From: a virus
IMG/VR virus record: IMGVR_UViG_3300009108_000065
Coordinates: 1 to 21,039 of that record
Length of the DNA: 21,039 nucleotides
Reading direction: 5' to 3' (one strand)
Each line of letters starts with the position of its first letter. The first letter of the stretch is position 1. The translations under genes were made by a program, and so were the position numbers. The notes under the pieces are model-generated. The model searched no databases, had not been told where the DNA came from, and was given only the letters and a program-made list of their open reading frames with translations. This document shows, one piece after another, positions 5,750 to 12,794 of the stretch.

Positions 5750-5804
5750 AAAGCCAAAACTGATTGCAAAGTATCTAGACAATAAAATGAAATATGATAC
5801 GTAA
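5661..5804 (+). CDS. Conserved short basic phage protein ('RNPIA' type)
   Basis: A 47-aa frame with GGAGG 6 bases before its ATG, so the start is strongly supported although it lies inside the previous gene's 3' end. It begins MKKHTKIKSRNPIAQMLMRK, then FHSKIVKSKKPK. The 'RNP-[IV]-A ... L ... F/V-K-K-K' pattern is one I associate with a small, basic, uncharacterised protein found in many phages of Alphaproteobacteria. The gene after it (5794) also has a familiar phage type, which supports this call. Function unknown; its charge suggests nucleic-acid contact. Confidence 0.6.
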   Translation: MKKHTKIKSRNPIAQMLMRKQFHSKIVKSKKPKLIAKYLDNKMKYDT

Positions 5805-6144
5805 TGGAAATACAATACCCCTTTGGAATGAGGGGAAAGGCGAAGGCAAGAAGATAACTCCACACATATTACTATGGAGGAGTGTTATTGTCCGAGCCAT
5901 CATGGATGCCCTTGATGTAGATATTCATGCATGGGGTAAACATAGATTACAGATTGTTAAGAATGCTAATGCTTGGTTCAATCCAAATGATGAAGCATTC
6001 TGTGAGGTCTGTGAATATTCCGACTTTGACCCTTCCTTTATTACAAAAACTTTCCACAAATTAAAAATAGCAAATGCGAAAAAATTATTTGAGCATAAGA
6101 ACTTAAATAAATTTCTAACGCATTACCTATGTAGCTTTCATTAA
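5794..6144 (+). CDS. Conserved phage-type DNA-binding-like protein ('LWRSVIVRAIMDAL')
   Basis: A 116-aa protein. LLWRSVIVRAIMDALDVD near residues 26-43, then NANAWFNPNDEAFCEVCEYS and DFDPSFITKTFHKL, match a pattern I associate with short proteins of alphaproteobacterial phages: a helix with WRxVIxxAxxDA, a W-containing turn, then D-x-D-P. The end has a helix-turn-helix rhythm. The first 20 residues are glycine/lysine rich. It overlaps the preceding basic gene by 11 bases and has no clear ribosome binding site, suggesting coupled translation. A regulatory or DNA-binding role is plausible but unproven. Confidence 0.6.
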   Translation: MIRNGNTIPLWNEGKGEGKKITPHILLWRSVIVRAIMDALDVDIHAWGKHRLQIVKNANAWFNPNDEAFCEVCEYSDFDPSFITKTFHKLKIANAKKLFEHKNLNKFLTHYLCSFH

Positions 6145-6146
6145 GG

Positions 6147-6542
6147 ATGGGAAATTTGAATAAGACTTCTGCATTTGATATTGATTTAAAGTATGGTCAA
6201 GTGAGAGAGAAAAGAGTTGATGAATTACTTAAAGGTGGTAATGTAGAAGTTAAAACTGAACGTAGCTGGTGGAGAAAGTCAGGGAATATTGCTATTGAGT
6301 ATGAGTTTAGAGGTAAGCCAAGTGGTATAGCAAAGACAGAAGCTAAATGGTGGTTTCATATCCTTGAATTAAAGAACAAAGAATATAATATGATAGTGTT
6401 CAGAGTTAATAGATTAAAAAAGATAGTAGATAAATATAAAAAGACACACACTAAAGAGATAGGAGATTACAGGGCATCTAAATGTGTAGTAATACCTATT
6501 AAAGAAATCTTTAGTGAGAGTTGTTATGCATTGTTTGATTGA
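6147..6542 (+). CDS. PD-(D/E)XK-like nuclease, possible endonuclease I / resolvase counterpart
   Basis: A 131-aa protein. FDIDLKYGQVREKRVDELL (residues 10-28, conserved E21) is followed by VEVKTE (E34, K36, E38), the E-x-K core of PD-(D/E)XK nucleases. IAIEYEFRGKPSGIAKTEAK (residues 48-67) and WWFHIL come next. This suits a phage nuclease that cuts branched or host DNA, the role T7 gp3 plays for T7, though homology to gp3 itself is not evident. The small size and position upstream of the replication block agree. AAGG lies directly before the ATG. Confidence 0.65.
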   Translation: MGNLNKTSAFDIDLKYGQVREKRVDELLKGGNVEVKTERSWWRKSGNIAIEYEFRGKPSGIAKTEAKWWFHILELKNKEYNMIVFRVNRLKKIVDKYKKTHTKEIGDYRASKCVVIPIKEIFSESCYALFD

Positions 6543-6543
6543 T

Positions 6544-6627
6544 ATGAAAGAAAAAATATATTTAATTTTATTTTATATCCTTTTATTTATTGTCACTATG
6601 GTTCTGTTAAGTTTTATAGGTAAGTAA
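6544..6627 (+). CDS. 27-aa single-pass membrane peptide
   Basis: A tiny frame starts one base after the previous stop and ends one base before the next start, the same TAA-T-ATG spacing seen elsewhere in this operon. The peptide begins MKEKIYLILFYILLFIVTMV and is a single hydrophobic helix with a positively charged N-terminal end and a short polar tail. It may act in the inner membrane. The exact fit between neighbours and the clean membrane profile are the support; no family recognised. Confidence 0.5.
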   Translation: MKEKIYLILFYILLFIVTMVLLSFIGK

Positions 6628-6628
6628 T

Positions 6629-6826
6629 ATGGGTATGATGGATGGAGGAGATAACTTTAAAGACAGGTGTCATGCCTGTGATGGTACTGCTTTGGGTGGT
6701 ACTATGCTCCGAAACGTACATGATAGAAATAAAAAGATATGTAGTAATTGTCATAGTAAATTAAATGATAATGATAAGCAAACATTTGTAAGTGCATCTC
6801 AATTAAAGAGAGGATTGTTTACATGA
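6629..6826 (+). CDS. Zinc-ribbon protein (65 aa)
   Basis: Two cysteine pairs, CHAC (about residues 14-17) and CSNC (about residues 38-41), bracket a glycine-rich and basic stretch, a classic zinc-ribbon spacing. The rest is short and polar. It probably binds one zinc ion and may bind nucleic acid. Its stop overlaps the ATG of the lipoprotein gene (ACATGA), so the two are translationally coupled. Confidence 0.65.
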   Translation: MGMMDGGDNFKDRCHACDGTALGGTMLRNVHDRNKKICSNCHSKLNDNDKQTFVSASQLKRGLFT

Positions 6827-7302
6827 AAAAAATAATAGGATTGATAGTTGGTTTATTATTACTAACTGGATGTAGTAATATAGCGATTGTATCAAGTGGG
6901 TCTAGTCTAGCTTTAAGTAATAATGCTTATGCTAAAGCATATAGTGGTATAGATTTAGCAACAACACTTACAACTAAAAAAGATATTAAAACTCATGCAT
7001 ATGAGTACATAGTTAAAGCAAAAGAAGTTAAGAAAACTTTTGTTGATATAGTTGCACCATCAGTAGAAAGAAAAACATTTAAAGTAGATGAAAGTATTAA
7101 GTTAGCCAGTACTAAAAATGAAAGAGTTGTATTTACAATAGATGTATTTACTATTTGTTATCTCTCTTTTTTCCTAGCTGTATCTATTGTTCTGTTAGCA
7201 TTTAGTTTAATATACCTAGTTATACATTGTTGTAGGAAACCAAAGAAAATTAAAAAGAAAAAAATTAAAAAGAAAAAACTTAAAAGAAAAAAAAGAAAAT
7301 AA
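6823..7302 (+). CDS. Lipoprotein with additional membrane segment and polylysine tail
   Basis: A 159-aa protein. The N-terminus MKKIIGLIVGLLLLTGCSN is a lipoprotein signal with lipobox LTGC and C17 as the expected lipidation site. Residues 18-100 form an extracytoplasmic region. A long hydrophobic segment at about 104-135 ends in HCCRK, followed by about 24 residues almost entirely K/R. The positive-inside rule places this tail in the cytoplasm, so the protein would be anchored by lipid and by a transmembrane helix. This suggests an inner-membrane protein such as a superinfection-exclusion or envelope factor (inference). It lies directly before the replication genes. Confidence 0.65.
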   Translation: MKKIIGLIVGLLLLTGCSNIAIVSSGSSLALSNNAYAKAYSGIDLATTLTTKKDIKTHAYEYIVKAKEVKKTFVDIVAPSVERKTFKVDESIKLASTKNERVVFTIDVFTICYLSFFLAVSIVLLAFSLIYLVIHCCRKPKKIKKKKIKKKKLKRKKRK

Positions 7303-7305
7303 TAT

Positions 7306-7638
7306 ATGAGTGAACGAGATTTAATTAGAGAATATAAAAATACTATATCAGATTTAACTAAAGAAAAAGATGATGCTATTAAATTAGTTTCTCAAAAAGA
7401 TTCTAAAATAAAACAATTACTTATTCAAGTTGAACAAGCAACACAAGATGTTCAGGTATTAGGTAAAAGAATTGCAGAGTTAGAAACAAAATTAAAAAAG
7501 AAACAGAAAATTAAAAGAGTGATAGATGAAAAGATAACAGAAATCCTTGAAAATACTAGCGAAAATGAGGAAAAAAAAGATGCTTCAAGTGTTGACAAGG
7601 GGGGTGCTGATATGCTAAAAGAGTTTTATGAAAAGTAA
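7306..7638 (+). CDS. Coiled-coil protein (110 aa)
   Basis: Residues 8-65 show continuous heptad spacing of I/L/V with K/E/Q at the surface positions (KDSKIKQLLIQVEQATQDV; GKRIAELETKLKKK), indicating a long parallel coiled coil. The C-terminal third is acidic, then ends GGADMLKEFYEK. It probably dimerises and acts as a scaffold or adaptor. It sits between the membrane lipoprotein and the SSB gene. No enzymatic motif seen. Confidence 0.6.
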   Translation: MSERDLIREYKNTISDLTKEKDDAIKLVSQKDSKIKQLLIQVEQATQDVQVLGKRIAELETKLKKKQKIKRVIDEKITEILENTSENEEKKDASSVDKGGADMLKEFYEK

Positions 7639-7665
7639 ATTAACAACAACAAAAGGAAAATACAT

Positions 7666-8115
7666 ATGGCAATAATTGAAGGCACAGCTTACTGGGCTTC
7701 TCTGACACGACCAAACGAAAAGTTTGAACCTATGTGGAGAATTGATTTAGCAGTTGATGATGCAACAGCACAGGATTTTAAATCTCAAGGATTTAATATT
7801 GGTGAAACAAAAGCTGATGATAAAGTAGTAAAGAATATCATCAGGTTTAAGAGAAAGGTTTCAAAAGCAAATGGTGATAAGAACCAACAACCACAATTAG
7901 TGGATGCTGAAAAGAAACCTATTGAAAAAATAATCGGTAATGGCAGTAAGGTAAAGGTAATGTATAAATCTTATGACTGGAATTTCAAAGGAAAGAAGGG
8001 CAAAGGTTTAGATTTACAAGCTGTTCAGGTACTGGACTTAGTGGAATACACACCTAAAGAAGGATTTAATGTAGAAAAATCTTCTAATGGTGTTGACATC
8101 AAGGAAGATTTTTAG
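7666..8115 (+). CDS. Single-stranded DNA-binding protein, T7 gp2.5-like
   Basis: A 149-aa protein. The N-terminus AIIEGTAYWASLTRPNEKFE, the WRIDLAVDD strand, the central basic IRFKRKVSK region, GNGSKVKVMYKSYDW and GLDLQAVQVLDLVEY match the OB-fold ssDNA-binding proteins of T7-like phages. The C-terminus is acidic and ends in a terminal Phe (DIKEDF), the feature through which T7 gp2.5 contacts polymerase and helicase. It is shorter than T7 gp2.5 (232 aa), as in other marine T7-like phages. AAAAGGAAAA precedes the ATG. Its 3' end overlaps a promoter reading into the region before the helicase gene. Confidence 0.88.
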   Translation: MAIIEGTAYWASLTRPNEKFEPMWRIDLAVDDATAQDFKSQGFNIGETKADDKVVKNIIRFKRKVSKANGDKNQQPQLVDAEKKPIEKIIGNGSKVKVMYKSYDWNFKGKKGKGLDLQAVQVLDLVEYTPKEGFNVEKSSNGVDIKEDF

Positions 8116-8121
8116 TATAAA
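8093..8121 (+). promoter_or_regulatory. Near-consensus sigma70 promoter at the end of the SSB gene
   Basis: TTGACA (8093-8098), a 17-base spacer and TATAAA (8116-8121) match the sigma70 consensus at 11 of 12 positions with ideal spacing. Transcription would start near 8128, at a GG. It overlaps the last codons of the SSB gene and points into the hairpin region and terminator that follow. Confidence 0.65.
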
Positions 8122-8127
8122 CCTCTT

Positions 8128-8210
8128 GGTTATTTAGTCATAATGCGTGACTACATTTTCTACTCCTACTGGAGAGTCGGCTTGTAATAGGGTCGGCTCT
8201 CCTTTTTTTT
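8128..8210 (+). ncRNA. Candidate phage small RNA or helicase-gene attenuator
   Basis: The interval begins 7 bases after a near-consensus promoter and ends in a strong intrinsic terminator, giving a predicted RNA of about 83 bases. It contains a perfect hairpin, TAGTCA (8135-8140) / TGACTA (8148-8153) with a 7-base loop, then a T/C-rich linker (ATTTTCTACTCCTA), then the terminator hairpin. CTCC at 8163-8166 could alternatively pair with GGAG at 8171-8174, disrupting the terminator. It could be a free small RNA or a leader controlling readthrough into primase-helicase. No known RNA family is recognised. Confidence 0.5.
8171..8210 (+). terminator. Strong intrinsic terminator between SSB and helicase genes
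   Basis: GGAGAGTCGGC (8171-8181) pairs with GTCGGCTCTCC (8192-8202) as 11 pairs including two G-T pairs, around a 10-base loop. Eight T residues follow (8203-8210). This is a textbook rho-independent terminator and much more GC-rich than its surroundings. It ends immediately before an ATG at 8211. Confidence 0.9.
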
Positions 8211-8234
8211 ATGAACGAATTTAAAAGGGCGACA

Positions 8235-9866
8235 ATGGAAACAAAAACTGGATTTGTAAAGTATCATCTACCCTGTCCATTATGTGACAGTACTGATGCT
8301 GTATCTGTTAATGCAGATGGTTCGGCATTTTGTTTTTCATGTCAACAATATATGAAGGAATATGATATGGAAACAAAACAAACAAATGGTAATGGGAAAC
8401 ATGAATACGAAGTTAAAGATTATATGAAGTCATCTGATTATGCAGAGATAGTAGATAGAAATTTAAGTGAACCTACTTGCAGAAGATATGGGGTGACAAT
8501 TAAGATGGATAGTATGGGTAATATAACAAATCATTATTATCCTTACCATGACAAACAAGGTGCAAAGATTGCAACTAAAACTAGATTTACAAAATTAAAA
8601 GAGTTTACTATACAAGGTAATACAAAGAACTCTGGATTATTTGGAGAACATTTATTCTCTAAAAATAAATTTGTAATAATAACTGAGGGTGAGATAGATT
8701 GTTTATCAGCTTATCAAATGTTTAAGACAGATAGATATGAAACTCCTGTGGTTAGTATTAAGAATGGTATAACTTCTGCAGTTAAAGATATTAAAGGAAG
8801 TTTAGATTGGTTAGAACAATTTGAAAATGTTATAGTAAACTTTGACAATGACGAGCATGGTCGTGAAGGTGCATTAAAGGTAGCTGAATTATTTAGCCCT
8901 GGGAAATGTAAGATAATGTATCTTCCAAATGAATTTAAAGATGCATCTGATTGCTTGATGAAAAATAAATTACAAGTATATCAAAAAGCATTTTGGAATG
9001 CGAAGGTCTATGCTCCTGATGGAATTATAAATGCTAACATTTTATTTGATGAGATAAGTAAACCAACACTTCAAAGCTTTGTTCAATATCCTTTTGAAGG
9101 ATTAAATAAAATAACATATGGATTAAGACCATCTGAATTAGTGACGTTTACTTCAGGTAGTGGGTTAGGTAAGACCCAAGTTATGAGAGAGTTGGTTCAT
9201 CATTTAATTAAATCTACTAAAGATAATATAGGTTTGTTAATGTTAGAAGAGACCCCTGTTATAACATCTAAAGGTATAATGAGTATTGAAGCGAATCAAA
9301 GATTACATTTACCTGATGTTCATGTACCTAAAGAAGAATTAAAAACTTATTTTGATGCAACTGTTGGTACTGGTAGAGTATTTATGTTTGACCATTTTGG
9401 TTCTAACACTATTGATAATATAGTTTCAAGAGTTAGATATTTAGCTAAAGGTTTAGATTGTAAATATATTATTATAGACCACGTTAGTATTATTGTATCT
9501 GACCAAAGTCATGGTGATGAGAGAAGAGCATTGGATGAAATCATGACTAGATTAAGAACACTTGTACAAGAAACAGGTATAGCTATGATAGTTGTATCAC
9601 ATTTAAGACGACCTGATGGTAAAGGACATGAAGAGGGTGCGGCAACTTCTCTATCTCAATTAAGAGGTAGTGCTAGTATAGGACAGTTAAGTGATATGGT
9701 TATCGGATTGGAAAGAGATGCACAAAATGATGACCCTGATATTAGAAATACAACAAAGGTTAGAGTATTAAAGAATAGATTTGCAGGATTAACTGGACCA
9801 TGTTGTGATTTAAAATATGATAATGATACAGGAAGATTAACTGAAGTTAAAGCAAATGACTTTTGA
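8235..9866 (+). CDS. Primase-helicase, T7 gp4-like
   Basis: Bifunctional primase and replicative helicase of about 543 aa. In order: a zinc-binding domain with CPLC and CFSC (residues about 14-36); a TOPRIM primase domain with TEGEID near 150 and FDND near 202; and a RecA-like DnaB-family helicase with Walker A GSGLGKT near 307, EE downstream, Walker B IIIDHVSI near 411, SHLRRPDG and RVLKNRF near the end. All match T7 gp4. The frame is open back to 8211, but that ATG abuts the terminator's T tract with no ribosome binding site. The ATG at 8235 has AAAGGG upstream and gives the family's usual short lead before the zinc finger. The stop overlaps the polymerase start. Confidence 0.93.
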   Translation: METKTGFVKYHLPCPLCDSTDAVSVNADGSAFCFSCQQYMKEYDMETKQTNGNGKHEYEVKDYMKSSDYAEIVDRNLSEPTCRRYGVTIKMDSMGNITNHYYPYHDKQGAKIATKTRFTKLKEFTIQGNTKNSGLFGEHLFSKNKFVIITEGEIDCLSAYQMFKTDRYETPVVSIKNGITSAVKDIKGSLDWLEQFENVIVNFDNDEHGREGALKVAELFSPGKCKIMYLPNEFKDASDCLMKNKLQVYQKAFWNAKVYAPDGIINANILFDEISKPTLQSFVQYPFEGLNKITYGLRPSELVTFTSGSGLGKTQVMRELVHHLIKSTKDNIGLLMLEETPVITSKGIMSIEANQRLHLPDVHVPKEELKTYFDATVGTGRVFMFDHFGSNTIDNIVSRVRYLAKGLDCKYIIIDHVSIIVSDQSHGDERRALDEIMTRLRTLVQETGIAMIVVSHLRRPDGKGHEEGAATSLSQLRGSASIGQLSDMVIGLERDAQNDDPDIRNTTKVRVLKNRFAGLTGPCCDLKYDNDTGRLTEVKANDF

Positions 9867-11538
9867 TAAAGTAATATTTGATATTGAAACAACTCTTAAT
9901 GCAGATAAAATTTGGTGTATTGTTTGTAAACATAAAGGTACTTACTATCAATTCAGACAAGATAAATTACATAGGTTTGAAGAGTTTATAAAACAAACTG
10001 ATGAAGTAATAGGACATAATATTATAGGGTTTGATATACCAGTACTCAATAGATTTTTTGGTTATGATTTATTTAAGAAGTGTAAGATAACTGATACATT
10101 AATCTTATCAAGATTACTTAATCCTATGTTAGAGGGTGGTCATTCATTAAGAAACTGGGGAGAAAAACTTTATAAAAAGAAATATGAGTTTGACCAGTTT
10201 GATTATTTTAGTGAAGAGATGTTAAGGTATTGTAGAAATGATGTTGACTTAACAGAAAAGTTATACAACTTCCTTTCTAAAAAGATGACAGACTTTGGTA
10301 AGTCAATTGATTTAGAACATAAGGTTGCACATATAATACAACGACAACATGAACGAGGATTTATGATTGATGTAGTAGGTGCACATATGCTTCAAGCTAA
10401 ATTTAAAGAGGACATGAATACTCTTCAAGATAAAGTTAGAGAAACTTTTCCTCCTTTAAAAATTGAAACAGAATTTATTCCAAAGGTTAATAACAAAGCT
10501 AAAGGATATGTAAAGGGAAAACCTTTTACTAAAGTTAAGTTTAAAGAATTTAATTTAGGTTCACGACAACAGATTGGAGAACGATTAATTATGTTGGGGT
10601 GGAAACCTAAAAAGAAAACAGATAAAGGACATATAATAGTTGATGAAAAAGTTTTATCAGAGATTAAAAATATTCCTGAAGCTGAATTAATTAAAGAGTT
10701 TCTAATGCTTCAGAAAAGAATTGCTCAAGTCAGTTCTTGGATTGAAGCAACTAGAGAGGATGGTAGAGTACATGGCAAAGTAATTACAAATGGTACTGTT
10801 ACTGGAAGGATGAGCCATCAATCGCCCAATATGGCACAAGTTCCTGCTGTGTACTCGCCCTATGGTAAGGAATGTAGGGCATTATGGGTGGCAAAGAAGG
10901 GCTATAAATTAGTAGGTGTTGATGCTTCAGGACTTGAGTTGAGGATGTTAGCACATTACATGAACGATAAGGAATACACAAATGAAATCATTAATGGAGA
11001 TATACACACAGCAAATAAAAATTCTGCTGGTTTGGGGTCAAGAGATGAGGCGAAGACTTTTATTTACGCATTCATCTATGGAGCAGGGGATAAAAAAATC
11101 GGAAGTATCCTCGGAAGGTCTGAAGCAGATGGAAGAAGAGTTAAAGAAAAATTTCTCAGACATACACCAAGTCTTAGAAGCTTACGAGAAAAAGTGGATG
11201 GAGTGGCTAAAAAAAGATGGCTCAAAGGACTTGACCAAAGAAAAATCCTCATAAGACACCCCCATGCGGCTTTAAATACCCTATTACAGGGTGCTGGTGC
11301 GTGTGTTATGAAGTATGCGTTGACATTACTAGAAGAATATGTTATAAAGAAACGAATCAAAGCTTATCCTGTAGTAAATGTACATGATGAGTTTCAATAT
11401 GAAGTTGAAGAAAGTAAAACAAAAGAGTTCGGAGAGTTGGCAGTACAGTCAATCATCCAAGCTGGAAAGGATTTAAAAATAAGGTGTCCATTAGATGGCG
11501 AATATAAAATCGGAAACAACTGGGCAGAAACGCATTGA
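9856..11538 (+). CDS. DNA polymerase, T7 gp5-like family A
   Basis: A 560-aa replicative polymerase. The 3'-5' exonuclease domain has FDIET (D9, E11), HNIIGFD (D60) and YCRNDVDLT (D129). The polymerase domain has VTGRMSHQSPN, SPYGKECRA, VDASGLELR (catalytic D near 356), the O-helix AKTFIYAFIYGAG (K400, Y404) and VHDEF (catalytic D near 511); it ends GNNWAETH, like T7 'GPNWAICH'. It is about 145 aa shorter than T7 gp5, partly because the region of the thioredoxin-binding loop is much reduced. Tyr at the position of E. coli Pol I Phe762 is usual in lytic phages. It overlaps helicase by 11 bases and the nuclease gene by 44. Confidence 0.95.
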   Translation: MTFDKVIFDIETTLNADKIWCIVCKHKGTYYQFRQDKLHRFEEFIKQTDEVIGHNIIGFDIPVLNRFFGYDLFKKCKITDTLILSRLLNPMLEGGHSLRNWGEKLYKKKYEFDQFDYFSEEMLRYCRNDVDLTEKLYNFLSKKMTDFGKSIDLEHKVAHIIQRQHERGFMIDVVGAHMLQAKFKEDMNTLQDKVRETFPPLKIETEFIPKVNNKAKGYVKGKPFTKVKFKEFNLGSRQQIGERLIMLGWKPKKKTDKGHIIVDEKVLSEIKNIPEAELIKEFLMLQKRIAQVSSWIEATREDGRVHGKVITNGTVTGRMSHQSPNMAQVPAVYSPYGKECRALWVAKKGYKLVGVDASGLELRMLAHYMNDKEYTNEIINGDIHTANKNSAGLGSRDEAKTFIYAFIYGAGDKKIGSILGRSEADGRRVKEKFLRHTPSLRSLREKVDGVAKKRWLKGLDQRKILIRHPHAALNTLLQGAGACVMKYALTLLEEYVIKKRIKAYPVVNVHDEFQYEVEESKTKEFGELAVQSIIQAGKDLKIRCPLDGEYKIGNNWAETH

Positions 11539-12424
11539 TACAATAGCTACTGATATTAAAAATTTAGTAGCTGGAATATCTAATGGTAAACCTGCAAAAG
11601 TAACAGAGGAAAACATGGAGAGATTCCTTAATAATATTAAGGAAGCTTTTAATGCATGGAATAATCCTGTCAGAGAAAAGGATGGGAAATTAAGAATGAG
11701 TGTACTAGGTAAACCACCTAGACAATTATGGTATGATAGATTTAGTCCAAAGAAAACTAAAGACTATGATGCTAGTTTAAATATTAAATTTTTATATGGA
11801 CATATATTAGAACATTTATTATTATATCTAGCAGAATTAACTGGACATAAAATTGGAGACCAACAAAAGAAAGTAGAGATAGATAATATTAAAGGACATA
11901 TAGATGCAACAGTAGATGGTGAAGTATGTGATGTTAAGTCTGCATCATCATTTAGTTTTAAGAAATTTAAAACAGGTGAGTTAGTTAATGATGACCCATT
12001 TGGTTATCATGCCCAGCTATCAGGATATGAAACAGGTATGGGTACAAAGGCAGGTGGCTTCTTGGTTATGGATAAATCAAGTGGAGATGTTTGTTTCTAT
12101 AAACCTGATGAGTTAGCTAAACCTAATGTTACAACTTTAATTAAAACATTACAAGATACATTAAAGAGTAATGCACCACCTGAAAGATGTTATGAATTAT
12201 CTGAAACTAAAGGTGGAAATAAATCTTTACCTATTGGTTGTCAGTTTTGTGCACATAAATGGGAGTGTTATAAAGATGCAAATGGTGGTAAAGGATTAAG
12301 AGTATTTAAATATTCTAATAAGTTTGTTTATTTAGCTGAAGTAAATAGACAACCAAATGTTGAAGAGATAACTAAAAACTTTTCTGAAGAATTAAAAACA
12401 TATGGAAAGCGAATTAAAACATAA
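11495..12424 (+). CDS. RecB/Cas4-like PD-(D/E)XK exonuclease with cysteine cluster
   Basis: A 309-aa nuclease. Motifs: YGHILEH (H103, E106), GHIDAT (D137), CDVKSA (D146, K148) and HAQLSGYE (Q174, Y178, the QxxxY motif typical of RecB/Cas4 nucleases). C232 and CQFCAHKWEC (C249, C252, C258) lie near the end. C-x2-C-x5-C is the spacing that holds an iron-sulfur cluster in Cas4/AddB enzymes, so a cluster is likely (inference). It is the expected counterpart of the T7 gp6 exonuclease, degrading host DNA and processing ends. Its start lies 44 bases inside the polymerase gene, with AAGGTG upstream. Its stop overlaps the SpeD-like gene. Confidence 0.85.
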   Translation: MANIKSETTGQKRIDTIATDIKNLVAGISNGKPAKVTEENMERFLNNIKEAFNAWNNPVREKDGKLRMSVLGKPPRQLWYDRFSPKKTKDYDASLNIKFLYGHILEHLLLYLAELTGHKIGDQQKKVEIDNIKGHIDATVDGEVCDVKSASSFSFKKFKTGELVNDDPFGYHAQLSGYETGMGTKAGGFLVMDKSSGDVCFYKPDELAKPNVTTLIKTLQDTLKSNAPPERCYELSETKGGNKSLPIGCQFCAHKWECYKDANGGKGLRVFKYSNKFVYLAEVNRQPNVEEITKNFSEELKTYGKRIKT

Positions 12425-12794
12425 ACATTTATTAGTTAGAGCAGAAACTTTAGAACCACCTAAAGATTTAAAAGCTATTAAGAAGTGGATGAGGTCTTTA
12501 ATAAAAGATATTGGTATGAAAGTATTAGGTGGACCTTATGCAAAGTATTGTGAGGTACAAGGTAATAGAGGATTAACTTGTGTTACTATTATAGAAACCT
12601 CACATATAACTTTACACTCATGGGATGAACTGAACCCTGCTTTAGTACAGTTAGATGTGTATAGTTGTAAAGAGTTAGATGAAAAGATTGTGTTTGATTA
12701 TGTTTATAAGTTTCAACCTGTTAGGATGAGTTATAGATATTTTGATAGAGAAAAGAATTTTAAATTATTAAAGTTAGATAAAGATGGAAACTAA
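12402..12794 (+). CDS. speD: S-adenosylmethionine decarboxylase-like protein (SpeD family)
   Basis: A 130-aa protein, the length of class 1B prokaryotic SpeD. KHLLVRAE resembles the family's first strand. ETSHITLHSWDE at 65-76 matches the family's 'ESHxTxHTWPE', placing the pyruvoyl-forming serine at S67 and the catalytic histidine at H72; LDVYSC places the catalytic cysteine at C89. The residue before the cleavage serine is T66 where Thermotoga SpeD has Glu. Self-cleavage would yield a pyruvoyl enzyme that decarboxylates AdoMet for spermidine synthesis. No spermidine synthase is nearby, and some SpeD homologues decarboxylate ornithine or arginine instead, so the substrate is uncertain. It overlaps both neighbours. 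Confidence 0.82.
   Translation: MESELKHKHLLVRAETLEPPKDLKAIKKWMRSLIKDIGMKVLGGPYAKYCEVQGNRGLTCVTIIETSHITLHSWDELNPALVQLDVYSCKELDEKIVFDYVYKFQPVRMSYRYFDREKNFKLLKLDKDGN

Noticed and set aside
10982-11254. 90-codon + strand frame inside the polymerase gene
   Set aside because: Out-of-frame reading of strongly conserved polymerase motifs, no ribosome binding site.
11076-11360. 94-codon open frame on the - strand
   Set aside because: Antisense to the conserved palm domain of the DNA polymerase; no independent support.
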